Below are positions 1-5,492 of a stretch of 5,492 nt of DNA, one piece after another. Source of the stretch: Actinomycetota bacterium (GTDB lineage Bacteria > Actinomycetota > Actinomycetes > Nanopelagicales > Nanopelagicaceae); assembly GCA_009702845.1 (NCBI GenBank), contig WLHG01000078.1, positions 1 through 5,492 of the forward strand, given 5' to 3'. The notes under the pieces are model-generated. The model was not told the DNA's origin, did not search any database, and worked only from the letters and a program-made list of their open reading frames with translations. Made by a program: the position numbers and the translations under genes. Position 1 is the first letter of the stretch. Every line of letters begins with the position of its first letter.

Positions 1-119
1 AACTCCATGATGTTGACACCGTGCTGGCCAAGGGCAGGACCTACTGGTGGAGCAGGTGTTGCTGCGCCAGCCTGGATCTGCAACTTGATGAAGCCGGTTG
101 CCTTCTTCTTTGGTGCCAT
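1..119 (-). CDS. rplK: 50S ribosomal protein L11, N-terminal part (cut by window edge)
   Basis: The first 39 codons and two bases of the 40th are present; the rest lies beyond the left edge. The peptide begins [20 protein letters not shown] and carries the proline-rich L11 signature [13 protein letters not shown] at residues 24-36, which makes identification secure. In this family the N-terminal domain forms part of the GTPase-associated centre on 23S rRNA, where thiostrepton and elongation factors act, and the protein is needed for RelA activation; this is family knowledge. The ATG is preceded by a purine-rich Shine-Dalgarno, AGAGGAA, at about 125-131. It lies 38 nt downstream of the nusG stop with no hairpin terminator between, so co-transcription with secE-nusG is expected. 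Confidence 0.97.
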   Translation of the reverse strand, partial: MAPKKKATGFIKLQIQAGAATPAPPVGPALGQHGVNIME

Positions 120-157
120 TTCTGTTCCTCTTTTTTCTTCTTCGTTATCTGGGGTAT

Positions 158-925
158 TTAAATCTTTTGTACTTGCGCGAATGAGAGCTCTACAGGTGTT
201 TCACGTCCGAAGATTGAAACAAGAACCTTGAGCTTTGCCTGTTCTGGCATGATTTCTGAAATCGATGCTGGAAGCGTTGCAAATGGACCATCCATAACAG
301 TTACTGACTCACCGATTTCAAAGTCAATCAGACGGATATCAATTTTGTCTGACTTCTTAACTGGGCGAGGTGCCAAAATCTTTTCTACTTCATCCATGCT
401 CAATGGGCTTGGATGATGTGCGTTACCAACGAAACCAGTAACTCCTGGAGTATTGCGAACGGCCGACCATGATTCATCGGTGAGATCCATGCGGACTAAT
501 ACATAACCAGGATAGATATTGCGCTTTACCATTTTGAAAGCGCCGTTCTTGAGCTCTTTAACCTCTTCTTCAGGGACTTCAATCTGGAAGATGTAATCCT
601 CCATATTTAAAGATTGAATACGAGTTTGAAGGTTGCCCTTAACTTTCTTTTCATAACCTGCATAAGAATGGACTACATACCAATCACCGAGAGCCGTGCG
701 CAGCGTGCGACGAAACTCTGCATTTGGATCGTTCTCATCGGATTCGATGTCGCCATCTTCATCTGATGCGAGCGCGAGTTCAGGCTCATTAGATGTTGTG
801 GAATCGGCGACAACATCTTCAATTACATCTGCTTCAACAGGAGATGCGATCTCTGTTGCCGAGGCGGCAAGAGCTGCCTCGAATGCATCAGGCTTCTGAG
901 TATCTTGGTTTAGTTCGTCAGTCAT
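158..925 (-). CDS. nusG: Transcription termination/antitermination factor NusG, with long acidic N-terminal extension
   Basis: 255 residues. NusG binds the clamp of RNA polymerase and links it to Rho or to ribosomal S10, controlling pausing, termination and transcription-translation coupling. Residues 1-75 form a low-complexity Asp/Glu/Ser/Ala-rich tail, probably disordered. Residues 81-185 are the NGN domain, opening [19 protein letters not shown] and including [13 protein letters not shown] (136-148) and [10 protein letters not shown] (158-167). Residues 203-255 are the KOW domain, with [15 protein letters not shown] and the conserved [12 protein letters not shown] (236-247). Escherichia coli NusG is about 180 residues; the extra length is the acidic tail, as often seen in actinobacteria. 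The start follows AAGGAAGAG, spaced 6 nt from the ATG and overlapping the secE stop, so translation is probably linked to secE. Confidence 0.97.
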   Translation of the reverse strand: MTDELNQDTQKPDAFEAALAASATEIASPVEADVIEDVVADSTTSNEPELALASDEDGDIESDENDPNAEFRRTLRTALGDWYVVHSYAGYEKKVKGNLQTRIQSLNMEDYIFQIEVPEEEVKELKNGAFKMVKRNIYPGYVLVRMDLTDESWSAVRNTPGVTGFVGNAHHPSPLSMDEVEKILAPRPVKKSDKIDIRLIDFEIGESVTVMDGPFATLPASISEIMPEQAKLKVLVSIFGRETPVELSFAQVQKI

Positions 926-934
926 TTCTCTTCC

Positions 935-1159
935 TTATCCAAATACCCAGAAAACGATCTTTGTTAGAACAAGATCGAGAAGGGAGACAACTGCGATGAT
1001 GAAAGATACGAATACCAATACAACGGCCGTGTAGGTCGTTAACTGGTTACGGGTTGGCCAAACAACCTTCGTTAGCTCGTTTGTAACTTGGCGGTAGAAG
1101 AGGCCGACGCGCGCAAATAGACCGAGCTTCTCGGCTACTTGTTCAGTTGGTTCTGTCAT
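935..1159 (-). CDS. secE: Preprotein translocase subunit SecE
   Basis: 74 residues from the chosen start (MTEPTEQ...). SecE is the small essential clamp subunit of the SecYEG channel in the cytoplasmic membrane. The typical single-helix bacterial layout is visible: an amphipathic stretch FYRQVTNELTKVVWPTRNQL at residues 21-40, with the conserved E-x-x-K-V-x-W-P core, then one hydrophobic membrane segment at about residues 43-69. A second in-frame ATG six bases upstream (1163-1165) would give 76 residues, but AAAAGGA sits only 1 nt from it and 7 nt from the chosen ATG, so the shorter form is preferred. It follows tRNA-Trp by about 44 nt and precedes nusG by 9 nt, the classic secE-nusG pairing. 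Confidence 0.93.
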   Translation of the reverse strand: MTEPTEQVAEKLGLFARVGLFYRQVTNELTKVVWPTRNQLTTYTAVVLVFVSFIIAVVSLLDLVLTKIVFWVFG

Positions 1160-1166
1160 CGTCATT

Positions 1167-1173
1167 TCCTTTT
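1167..1173 (-). promoter_or_regulatory. Shine-Dalgarno site that decides the secE start
   Basis: Read on the minus strand the sequence is AAAAGGA followed by AATGACGATGACA. The first ATG is 1 nt after the purine run, too close for normal initiation; the second ATG (1157-1159) is 7 nt away. This supports the 74-residue SecE over the 76-residue form. Confidence 0.7.
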
Positions 1174-1203
1174 CTATTCAACGTACTTTCCTAGAACAAC
1201 TTG

Positions 1204-1277
1204 CAGGGCAGGAGGGACTCGAACCCCCAACCGGCCGCTTTGGAGACGGCAACTCTAGCCAATTGAGCTACTGCCCT
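1204..1277 (-). tRNA. trnW: tRNA-Trp (anticodon CCA)
   Basis: A complete cloverleaf folds on the minus strand. The acceptor stem AGGGCAG pairs fully with CTGCCCT; the D-stem GCTC pairs with GAGT (one G-U) around a 9-nt loop containing GG. The anticodon stem GCCGT/GCGGC (one G-U) closes the loop CTCCAAA, with anticodon CCA at + strand 1241-1243. The T-stem GGGGG/CCCTC (one G-U) closes the loop TTCGAGT, and the discriminator base is G. The 3' CCA is not encoded (the next bases are CAA), so it must be added after transcription. A tRNA-Trp immediately upstream of secE-nusG-rplK is a conserved actinobacterial arrangement and suggests that the tRNA is cut from the same transcript as secE. Confidence 0.97.
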
Positions 1278-1392
1278 TCGCACGGGGGCATGGCAAAACC
1301 ATAGGGAAAAGCAAACCCTCGTGAGCGTTGAAGTGTAGAGGTTAGGAGGGGCATAGGTCTAACTCACATCGCAGATAAGGCAGACTGGGGCC
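1278..1392. promoter_or_regulatory. Divergent intergenic region between tRNA-Trp and the aminotransferase gene
   Basis: This 115-nt gap is the only sizeable non-coding stretch in the window. It separates oppositely oriented genes, so it must hold the aminotransferase promoter and probably the promoter of the tRNA-Trp-secE-nusG-rplK cluster. No strong -35/-10 pair is evident. On the minus strand TACACT (1332-1337) and TATGGT (1299-1304, ending about 20 nt before the tRNA) fit a loose TAnnnT -10 pattern, but neither has a convincing -35 at normal spacing. Two 4-bp inverted repeats (1290-1302 and 1303-1319) are too weak to call. No coding potential or larger repeat was seen. Confidence 0.45.
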
Positions 1393-2592
1393 ATGAGTTC
1401 ACGGATATCCTCTCGAATCGCGGCAATTGCCGAATCTGCCACCTTGGCCGTTGACGCCAAGGCCAAGGCCCTAAAAGCGCAGGGGCGTCCCGTTATCGGC
1501 TTCGGTGCAGGTGAGCCTGATTTTCCGACTCCTGATTACATTGTTGAGGCTGCTGCCGCAGCGACCCATGTTGTAGCCAATCATCGCTATACACCGACAC
1601 CAGGGTTGCCAGAACTTCGCGAAGCGATTGTCGTAAAGACAAAGCGCGACTCACATTATGAAATTACATCGGATCAAGTATTAGTTACTAACGGTGGCAA
1701 GCAGGCCGTGTACCAAGCATTTGCAACAATTATTGATGAAGGCGATGAAGTTCTTTTGCCTTCTCCATATTGGACAACATATCCAGAGTGCATCAAGTTA
1801 GCTGGCGGCGTTGCAGTAGAAGTATTTGCCGATGAGACTCAAAATTATTTAGTGACAGTCGAACAGTTAGAAGCTGCGCGTACTGCAAAGACAAAGGCAA
1901 TTCTCTTTTGCTCTCCTTCTAACCCAACCGGTTCTGTTTATTCTCTTGAACAAGTTAAGGCAATCGGCGAATGGGCGCTGAAAAATAATATCTGGGTAAT
2001 TTCAGATGAGATTTATGAGCACTTGCTATATGACGGTGCTTCTGCACCAAGCATGCCTGTTGTAGTTCCTGGACTTGCCGACACCTGCATTATTTTGAAC
2101 GGCGTCGCAAAGACATATGCAATGACAGGCTGGCGAGTTGGCTGGATGATTGGACCTAAAGATGTCATCAAAGCTGCTACAAATCTGCAATCTCATTTAA
2201 CATCGAATGTTTCAAATGTTTCTCAGCGCGCTGCAATCGCAGCCGTTAGTGGAGATTTAGCCGCGGTTCATACAATGGGTGAGGCCTTCAATCGCCGACG
2301 CGCCTTAATTGTTGGACTGCTAAATGAGATTCCTGGTTTCATCTGCCCAACTCCAACTGGGGCTTTCTACGTCTATCCATCGGTCAAAGGCGTGCTCGGC
2401 ACAACAATTCGTGGGAAAACTCCAAAGACTTCGGCTGAATTTGCGACATTGTTGCTTGAAGAGGTTGAGGTTGCAGCCGTTCCTGGTGAGGCTTTTGGAC
2501 CCTCTGGTTACCTTCGTTTTTCATATGCAACTAGTGATGCCGATATTGTCGAAGGCATCGGACGAATTAAGAAGCTTCTTACAGAGGGTTAA
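1393..2592 (+). CDS. aspC: Pyridoxal-phosphate aspartate aminotransferase (class I, subgroup Ib)
   Basis: 399 residues, normal for the family. It is expected to transfer the amino group between aspartate and 2-oxoglutarate in the cytoplasm, feeding amino-acid synthesis. Visible landmarks are [12 protein letters not shown] (36-47); [14 protein letters not shown] (66-79); NGGKQAVYQ (100-108), typical of subgroup Ib; SPSNPTG (174-180) with the cofactor-contacting Asn177; SDEIYE (204-209) with Asp205 and Tyr208 for the PLP ring; the Schiff-base lysine Lys240 in [15 protein letters not shown] (Arg248 following); and Arg375 in YLRFSYA for the substrate alpha-carboxylate. The ATG is the only start after an in-frame stop at 1360-1362; its ribosome site is poor (GGGG at 2 nt, AAGG further out). 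Prephenate or another dicarboxylic substrate cannot be excluded from sequence alone. The stop overlaps that of the convergent murB. Confidence 0.93.
   Translation: MSSRISSRIAAIAESATLAVDAKAKALKAQGRPVIGFGAGEPDFPTPDYIVEAAAAATHVVANHRYTPTPGLPELREAIVVKTKRDSHYEITSDQVLVTNGGKQAVYQAFATIIDEGDEVLLPSPYWTTYPECIKLAGGVAVEVFADETQNYLVTVEQLEAARTAKTKAILFCSPSNPTGSVYSLEQVKAIGEWALKNNIWVISDEIYEHLLYDGASAPSMPVVVPGLADTCIILNGVAKTYAMTGWRVGWMIGPKDVIKAATNLQSHLTSNVSNVSQRAAIAAVSGDLAAVHTMGEAFNRRRALIVGLLNEIPGFICPTPTGAFYVYPSVKGVLGTTIRGKTPKTSAEFATLLLEEVEVAAVPGEAFGPSGYLRFSYATSDADIVEGIGRIKKLLTEG
2589..2592. other. Overlapping convergent stop codons of aspC and murB
   Basis: The palindromic TTAA supplies TAA on the plus strand (2590-2592) for the aminotransferase and TAA on the minus strand (2589-2591) for murB. 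No non-coding base separates the two genes, and no strong GC hairpin followed by a T-run was seen near the junction on either strand. Confidence 0.95.
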
Positions 2593-3605
2593 ATCTCAAT
2601 ACCGATTAGATTCACTTCAGGAACCAAAGTTATTCCAAAGGTGCTTTGCACTTGATCTCGTGCGTGCTTAGCAAGGGCTGCAATATCAGAGGCTGTGGCT
2701 GTACCAGAATTAGTAAGAGCTAAAACATGCTTCGTGGAAATGCGTGCGCCACCGATTTCATCACCTTTGTGAACTCCAGAATTCTCAATTAACCATGCGG
2801 CAGATACTTTTACGCGGCCATCAGTCAGTGGCCACTTAGGGGCTGCATTTGGGAGTTCATCGGCGGCTTGCTGAGAAATAATAGGGTTTGTAAAGAAAGA
2901 GCCAGCTGACCATGAATCATGATCTTCGGCAACTAAAAGCATTCCTTTATTTGCACGAAGTTCCATTACGGCGGCGCGACAAGCCACGACAGATGACTTA
3001 TCGCCAATCTCAATCTCTAGTTTCTTTGCAAGCTCGAGATAAGTAATAGGTGTTGTTGACTCACCAATTCGAAGTTGAAATGCAACATCTAAAACAACAT
3101 AGCGACCAGAATGGGCTTTAAAATATGAGTTTCTATATGAAAATTCGCATTCAGCGTTTGTGAAAGTTTTAATGGCTTTGCTTTCTCGGTCATACGTACG
3201 CACGCGCGTAATGAACTCGCTAACTTCGTGGCCATAGGCACCTATGTTTTGAATCGGGGCAGCGCCCACGGTGCCAGGGATTCCGCTCAATGTTTCAAGG
3301 CCGGCGAAGCCGCGGGCGATGGAGGTTGAGACAAAAGAATCCCAGTTTTCGCCAGCGCCAATAGTTAGCGTTGCTCCACTGCAGGCATCGACTTCGGATT
3401 CAACACTGTTATTTGCAATATGAATCACGGTGCCAGTAAAACCGCTATCGGAAATTAAAACATTTGTTCCGCCACCGATAATTAAAATAGGTGAATCTCC
3501 AGCTGCCTCGATTGCCGAAATTATTTCAGATTCACTAGTTACATGAACTATGGAAGTCGCTGGCCCGCCAACGTGAAGGCTGGTGTACTTAGATAGTTTG
3601 TCCAT
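2589..3605 (-). CDS. murB: UDP-N-acetylmuramate dehydrogenase (UDP-N-acetylenolpyruvoylglucosamine reductase), type I
   Basis: 338 residues. It is an FAD enzyme that uses NADPH to reduce UDP-GlcNAc-enolpyruvate to UDP-MurNAc, the second committed step of peptidoglycan precursor synthesis, in the cytoplasm. The FAD-binding region shows [10 protein letters not shown] (7-16), [15 protein letters not shown] (42-56) and [19 protein letters not shown] (102-120) followed by IGAYG. Catalytic positions by family comparison are Arg158 in SYRNSYFK, Ser236 in SAGSFFTNP (proton donor) and Glu330 in LVPEVNLIG. The C-terminal domain contains [20 protein letters not shown] (271-290). The GSFFxNP pattern and the C-terminal layout match the E. 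coli-like type I form. It lies 9 nt after the upstream gene's stop, in the same frame, with no visible Shine-Dalgarno, so it probably relies on ribosomes finishing the upstream gene. Confidence 0.96.
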   Translation of the reverse strand: MDKLSKYTSLHVGGPATSIVHVTSESEIISAIEAAGDSPILIIGGGTNVLISDSGFTGTVIHIANNSVESEVDACSGATLTIGAGENWDSFVSTSIARGFAGLETLSGIPGTVGAAPIQNIGAYGHEVSEFITRVRTYDRESKAIKTFTNAECEFSYRNSYFKAHSGRYVVLDVAFQLRIGESTTPITYLELAKKLEIEIGDKSSVVACRAAVMELRANKGMLLVAEDHDSWSAGSFFTNPIISQQAADELPNAAPKWPLTDGRVKVSAAWLIENSGVHKGDEIGGARISTKHVLALTNSGTATASDIAALAKHARDQVQSTFGITLVPEVNLIGIEI

Positions 3606-3614
3606 GGCTAAAGA

Positions 3615-4502
3615 TTAGCGACGTGGAGATAAAATTGCGCTTTTACCTCTAAAGCGCTCCAAAATACGATCGTAATTCTTCTTAGACTGCACCTCACGAT
3701 AATCAGGGTCAACATCGTGATAGCCATGGTGGCGTCCCTGTTGTAGTGGCAGTGTCATCTGTAATAGGCGTCCACCAGTTTGGCGAAGTTTGAGAGAGAA
3801 CTCGATATCAGCATTTCGATAATAGATGGCACGCGGGTTAAAACCACCAGTTTCTAGTACCGCTTCACGGTTAAGGGCTAAGAAGTATGAAAACAGAACA
3901 TCGACTTCGCCATCGCCTTTATCATCGACACTGCGCCATTCATCGTCAGTGTTAACTAATCCCCCGCGCCAACCAACTGCAACGTATTCACCCTCATCTA
4001 ATTGAGCAACAACAGGTGAAATCGCATCGCCAGTAAAGCTTGTCGATGGATCCATGATTATCAGGTATTTGCTCTGAATCTTTGCAAGTAAGGCATTTGC
4101 ACAATCGCCCCAACCTGCACCCGGTGCCACAGCAAATAGATATGTGCGCGAGTCCATTTCCGAGACAAGTGCACCTGGATCTCCTATGGAAAGTATGACA
4201 ATTCCGCAATCGCTGTTGGCTTTTATTGACCTGACAGATTCCAGGGCATCATCGGTGAAGCCTTCGACGATGATTGCAACTGTTGTCTCTTTCTCTAAAT
4301 CAATTGGGCGGATATCTCGGGCGTAAGCTAAGGTAATAAATGCCGCTTTTTCTATCAGCTCAAAGCCACCAGCAACATCTACGACTTCATATCCCGCGTT
4401 CGCGATCGTATTTCGCAAAGTGTCAGCGAGCGCAAAATCCTTTTTATCACGGGCGATTAAGCGAGCTTCGGCGAAACCTATAACTTCATCAGGAATACTC
4501 AT
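3615..4502 (-). CDS. Fusion of a CysRS C-terminal-like region with a glycosyltransferase family 2-like domain
   Basis: 295 residues, no signal peptide and no clear membrane helix, so probably cytoplasmic. Residues 4-48 (DEVIGFAEARLIARDKKDFA, then ADTLRNTIANAGYEVVD) resemble the C-terminal end of cysteinyl-tRNA synthetase, with its R-x-x-KDF-x-x-AD-x-LR pattern, but no catalytic synthetase domain is present. Residues 73-290 resemble a GT-A/GT2 fold: a strand at TTVAIIVEGF (73-82), YLIIMDPSTSFTGD (146-159) where the nucleotide-sugar DxD normally sits, and FNPRAIYYRNADIEFSLKLR (221-240), comparable to the GT2 acceptor-site motif with its acidic residue. The usual DxD is absent, so activity, donor and acceptor are unknown. 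Similar fusions seem familiar to me from actinobacteria but I cannot verify this. The start overlaps the hadB-like stop (ATGA), and murB follows, suggesting envelope-related work. Confidence 0.75.
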   Translation of the reverse strand: MSIPDEVIGFAEARLIARDKKDFALADTLRNTIANAGYEVVDVAGGFELIEKAAFITLAYARDIRPIDLEKETTVAIIVEGFTDDALESVRSIKANSDCGIVILSIGDPGALVSEMDSRTYLFAVAPGAGWGDCANALLAKIQSKYLIIMDPSTSFTGDAISPVVAQLDEGEYVAVGWRGGLVNTDDEWRSVDDKGDGEVDVLFSYFLALNREAVLETGGFNPRAIYYRNADIEFSLKLRQTGGRLLQMTLPLQQGRHHGYHDVDPDYREVQSKKNYDRILERFRGKSAILSPRR

Positions 4503-4894
4503 TTAACTACAACAGCCCTTGCCATTCCTAAGACTTTTACGCCAGCTGACGTCGCTACGCAATCTAACTTAATGCGATTTCCATCTACCTCAGTAACCGT
4601 GGCGGTTACGGTTAAATCAACTTTTTCATCGGCAGGCACAATCACTGGCTTAATAAAGCGAGCCGAGAACTCTTTAACGTGAGTACTTCCGCCGGCCCAC
4701 TCAGAGATGAATGTTCCGACAAGTGCCATGGTTAACATTCCGTGGGCAATCACATTTGGGAGCCCGACCGATAAAGCGAACTCTTCATTCTGATGAATTG
4801 GGTTTTGGTCGCCACTTACATCTGCATATGCCTTGAGTAATGCGCGATCAAGATAGAAAACCTTCGTTGGCAATGCTGTTCCGACTGTGATCAT
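4499..4894 (-). CDS. hadB: MaoC-type (R)-hydratase/dehydratase, HadB-like catalytic subunit
   Basis: 131 residues from the chosen start (MITVGTALPTK...). It is a hot-dog fold enzyme expected to interconvert (3R)-3-hydroxyacyl and trans-2-enoyl thioesters. The hydratase-2 signature is intact: YADVSGDQNPIHQNEEFA (residues 23-40) with the catalytic Asp29 and His34, then GLPNVIAHGMLTMALVG (44-60). In mycobacteria HadB pairs with HadA or HadC in fatty-acid synthase II; the adjacent hadA-like gene implies a heterodimer here. An upstream ATG at 4918 would add eight residues, but it lacks a ribosome site, while the ATG at 4892-4894 overlaps the hadA stop as ATGA and follows GGTGGTG. Mycobacterial HadB does carry extra N-terminal residues, so the longer form is not excluded. 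No hadC follows. Substrate chain length cannot be read from the sequence. Confidence 0.87.
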   Translation of the reverse strand: MITVGTALPTKVFYLDRALLKAYADVSGDQNPIHQNEEFALSVGLPNVIAHGMLTMALVGTFISEWAGGSTHVKEFSARFIKPVIVPADEKVDLTVTATVTEVDGNRIKLDCVATSAGVKVLGMARAVVVK

Positions 4895-5280
4895 CCGCGC
4901 ACCACCAAAGTCGACCATGATGAAACGACTAGCTCGGAGCCATTGTGTAAGTCAGAGCGCACGGAGATAATTTCGTTGCCTGCGACCGAACGTAGCGTTT
5001 CAATAGTGGCCGAGCATTTAAAAACATCTCCAGCTACGACCGGGCGATATATTTCAAACTTTTGATCCCCGTGCACTAGTCGCGTCCAATCGACGCCGAT
5101 TTCAGGTTTCGTCAAAATTGATTCATATTGCGAAAGTGAGATGCGGATTGAAAAAGTTGGGGGTGCAACGCTTGTGTCACTTTCGCCAATGACGGCAGTA
5201 AAGGCATCAATTTCAGATTGCGTTACGGTTACTAAATCTGCACCAGCAAAAGTGCGCCCGACCGAATCGGGATTGATCAT
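4891..5280 (-). CDS. hadA: MaoC N-terminal-like dehydratase partner, HadA-like non-catalytic subunit
   Basis: 129 residues beginning [11 protein letters not shown], the usual opening for this family. It is a single hot-dog domain without the D-x4-H catalytic pair, as expected for the HadA partner that shapes the substrate channel while HadB supplies catalysis. Visible family marks are APPTF (39-43), VHGDQKFEIYRPVVAGDVF (69-87) and the C-terminal SSWSTLVVRG (120-129). The stretch between the first helix and APPTF is only about 8 residues, shorter than in the mycobacterial HadA I recall. The ATG shares one base with the rpmG stop (TAATG), indicating coupled translation. A longer reading from 5316 would begin inside rpmG and is rejected. 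The stop overlaps the hadB-like start by 4 nt. Confidence 0.87.
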   Translation of the reverse strand: MINPDSVGRTFAGADLVTVTQSEIDAFTAVIGESDTSVAPPTFSIRISLSQYESILTKPEIGVDWTRLVHGDQKFEIYRPVVAGDVFKCSATIETLRSVAGNEIISVRSDLHNGSELVVSSWSTLVVRG

Positions 5281-5450
5281 TAGCGGGTTTCGCGGTGAAG
5301 AGTTGAAAGCTTGCAACGTGGACAGAACTTCTTGAGCTCCATACGGTCTGGGTCGTTGCGGCGGTTCTTCTTAGTGATGTAGTTGCGCTCTTTGCAATCG
5401 ACGCAGGCCATGGTGATCTTTGGACGTACGTCCGCGCTCTTACTTGCCAT
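5280..5450 (-). CDS. rpmG: 50S ribosomal protein L33, zinc-ribbon (C+) form
   Basis: 56 residues, the normal length for L33. The peptide opens [20 protein letters not shown] and ends STLHRETR. Two CxxC pairs, Cys16/Cys19 and Cys43/Cys46, identify the zinc-binding C+ form. Many actinobacteria also carry a cysteine-free, zinc-independent paralogue induced during zinc shortage by Zur; whether this genome has one cannot be seen here. The start is set by a strong ribosome site, AAGGAGT, 6 nt upstream. As the first gene of the visible run it is followed by the HadA/HadB-like genes, the same rpmG-hadA-hadB order as in mycobacteria. Its stop and the hadA-like ATG share one base. Confidence 0.96.
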   Translation of the reverse strand: MASKSADVRPKITMACVDCKERNYITKKNRRNDPDRMELKKFCPRCKLSTLHRETR

Positions 5451-5456
5451 GGTCTT

Positions 5457-5463
5457 ACTCCTT
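5457..5463 (-). promoter_or_regulatory. Strong Shine-Dalgarno for rpmG
   Basis: On the minus strand AAGGAGT lies 6 nt before the rpmG ATG at 5448-5450. It is the best ribosome site in the right-hand gene cluster, consistent with rpmG being first and highly translated while the downstream genes rely on coupling. It also excludes the internal ATG at rpmG codon 14. A loose -10-like TAACCT occurs at 5484-5489 on the minus strand, but the window ends before a -35 could be judged. Confidence 0.8.
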
Positions 5464-5492
5464 CATCAGTTATCGAAGGCCCTAGGTTACCC

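Noticed and set aside
7..231. Plus-strand 74-codon open frame over rplK and the nusG end
   Set aside because: It runs antisense to the clearly coding L11 start and NusG C-terminus, has no ribosome site, and its product resembles nothing I know.
1290..1319. Short inverted repeats ATGG/CCAT and AGGG/CCCT as a terminator or operator
   Set aside because: The stems are only 4 bp, no T-run follows on either strand, and such repeats are expected by chance in 115 nt.
1321..1367. GTGAG...CTCAC and GTTAG...CTAAC nested inverted repeats as an operator or riboswitch
   Set aside because: The arms are 5 bp and the nesting is interrupted by a 15-nt bulge on one side; no known riboswitch core is recognisable.
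2324..2671. Plus-strand 115-codon frame across the aspC/murB junction
   Set aside because: It is a shifted frame of the aminotransferase 3' end running antisense into murB, with a Cys/Leu/Arg/Phe-rich sequence unlike a real protein.
3994..4326. Additional frames on both strands within the fusion gene
   Set aside because: They are shadows of the 295-residue frame, without ribosome sites or recognisable products.
4364..4502. CysRS-like segment as the remains of a decayed cysS gene
   Set aside because: It is in frame with and continuous with the GT2-like domain, has a clean coupled start and shows no frameshift, so a stable domain fusion is more likely than a pseudogene.
4895..4918. Upstream start for the HadB-like protein (8 extra residues)
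   Set aside because: No Shine-Dalgarno precedes it and it would overlap hadA by 28 nt, whereas the ATG at 4892-4894 makes a standard ATGA junction. Mycobacterial HadB does have a similarly longer N-terminus, so this is a preference, not proof.
5281..5316. Upstream start for the HadA-like protein (12 extra residues)
   Set aside because: The extra codons lie within rpmG and read as its shifted frame; the ATG at 5278-5280 forms TAATG with the rpmG stop and gives the family-typical N-terminus.

Overview
The window looks like a chromosomal core region of an actinobacterium with unusually low GC for the phylum (a few rows counted by eye fall at roughly 40-53% G+C). The gene order, the long acidic NusG N-terminus, and the HadA/HadB-like pair beside rpmG and murB are all actinobacterial traits. 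The modest GC and very tight packing suggest a streamlined lineage such as the freshwater acI/Nanopelagicales group. That placement is inference from composition and style, not a database match.

Minus strand, right half (5450 down to 2589): a compact five-gene run, rpmG (ribosomal protein L33) - hadA-like - hadB-like - a CysRS-tail/glycosyltransferase-2-like fusion protein - murB. Junctions are TAATG (1-nt overlap), ATGA (4-nt overlap), ATGA (4-nt overlap) and a 9-nt in-frame gap. They almost certainly share one transcript and are translationally coupled. The run joins a ribosomal protein, a fatty-acyl dehydratase pair and a peptidoglycan precursor enzyme.

Plus strand, centre (1393-2592): a class I PLP aminotransferase of the Ib aspartate aminotransferase type. 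It converges on murB so closely that the two stop codons overlap in a shared TTAA, leaving no intergenic terminator.

Positions 1278-1392 form a 115-nt non-coding region between the divergent aminotransferase gene and tRNA-Trp. It must hold the start of aminotransferase transcription and probably that of the tRNA-Trp cluster.

Minus strand, left part (1277 down to 1): tRNA-Trp(CCA) - secE - nusG - rplK (cut by the window edge), the conserved translocation/antitermination/ribosomal protein cluster. secE-nusG are 9 nt apart and the nusG Shine-Dalgarno overlaps the secE stop.

I saw no mobile element, CRISPR array, phage gene or toxin-antitoxin module. Every protein belongs to a family I recognise. 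The least understood gene is the fusion protein at 3615-4502. Three start codons are assigned here inside the longest possible ORF (secE, hadA, hadB) because ribosome-binding-site spacing or stop/start overlap favours the internal ATG.
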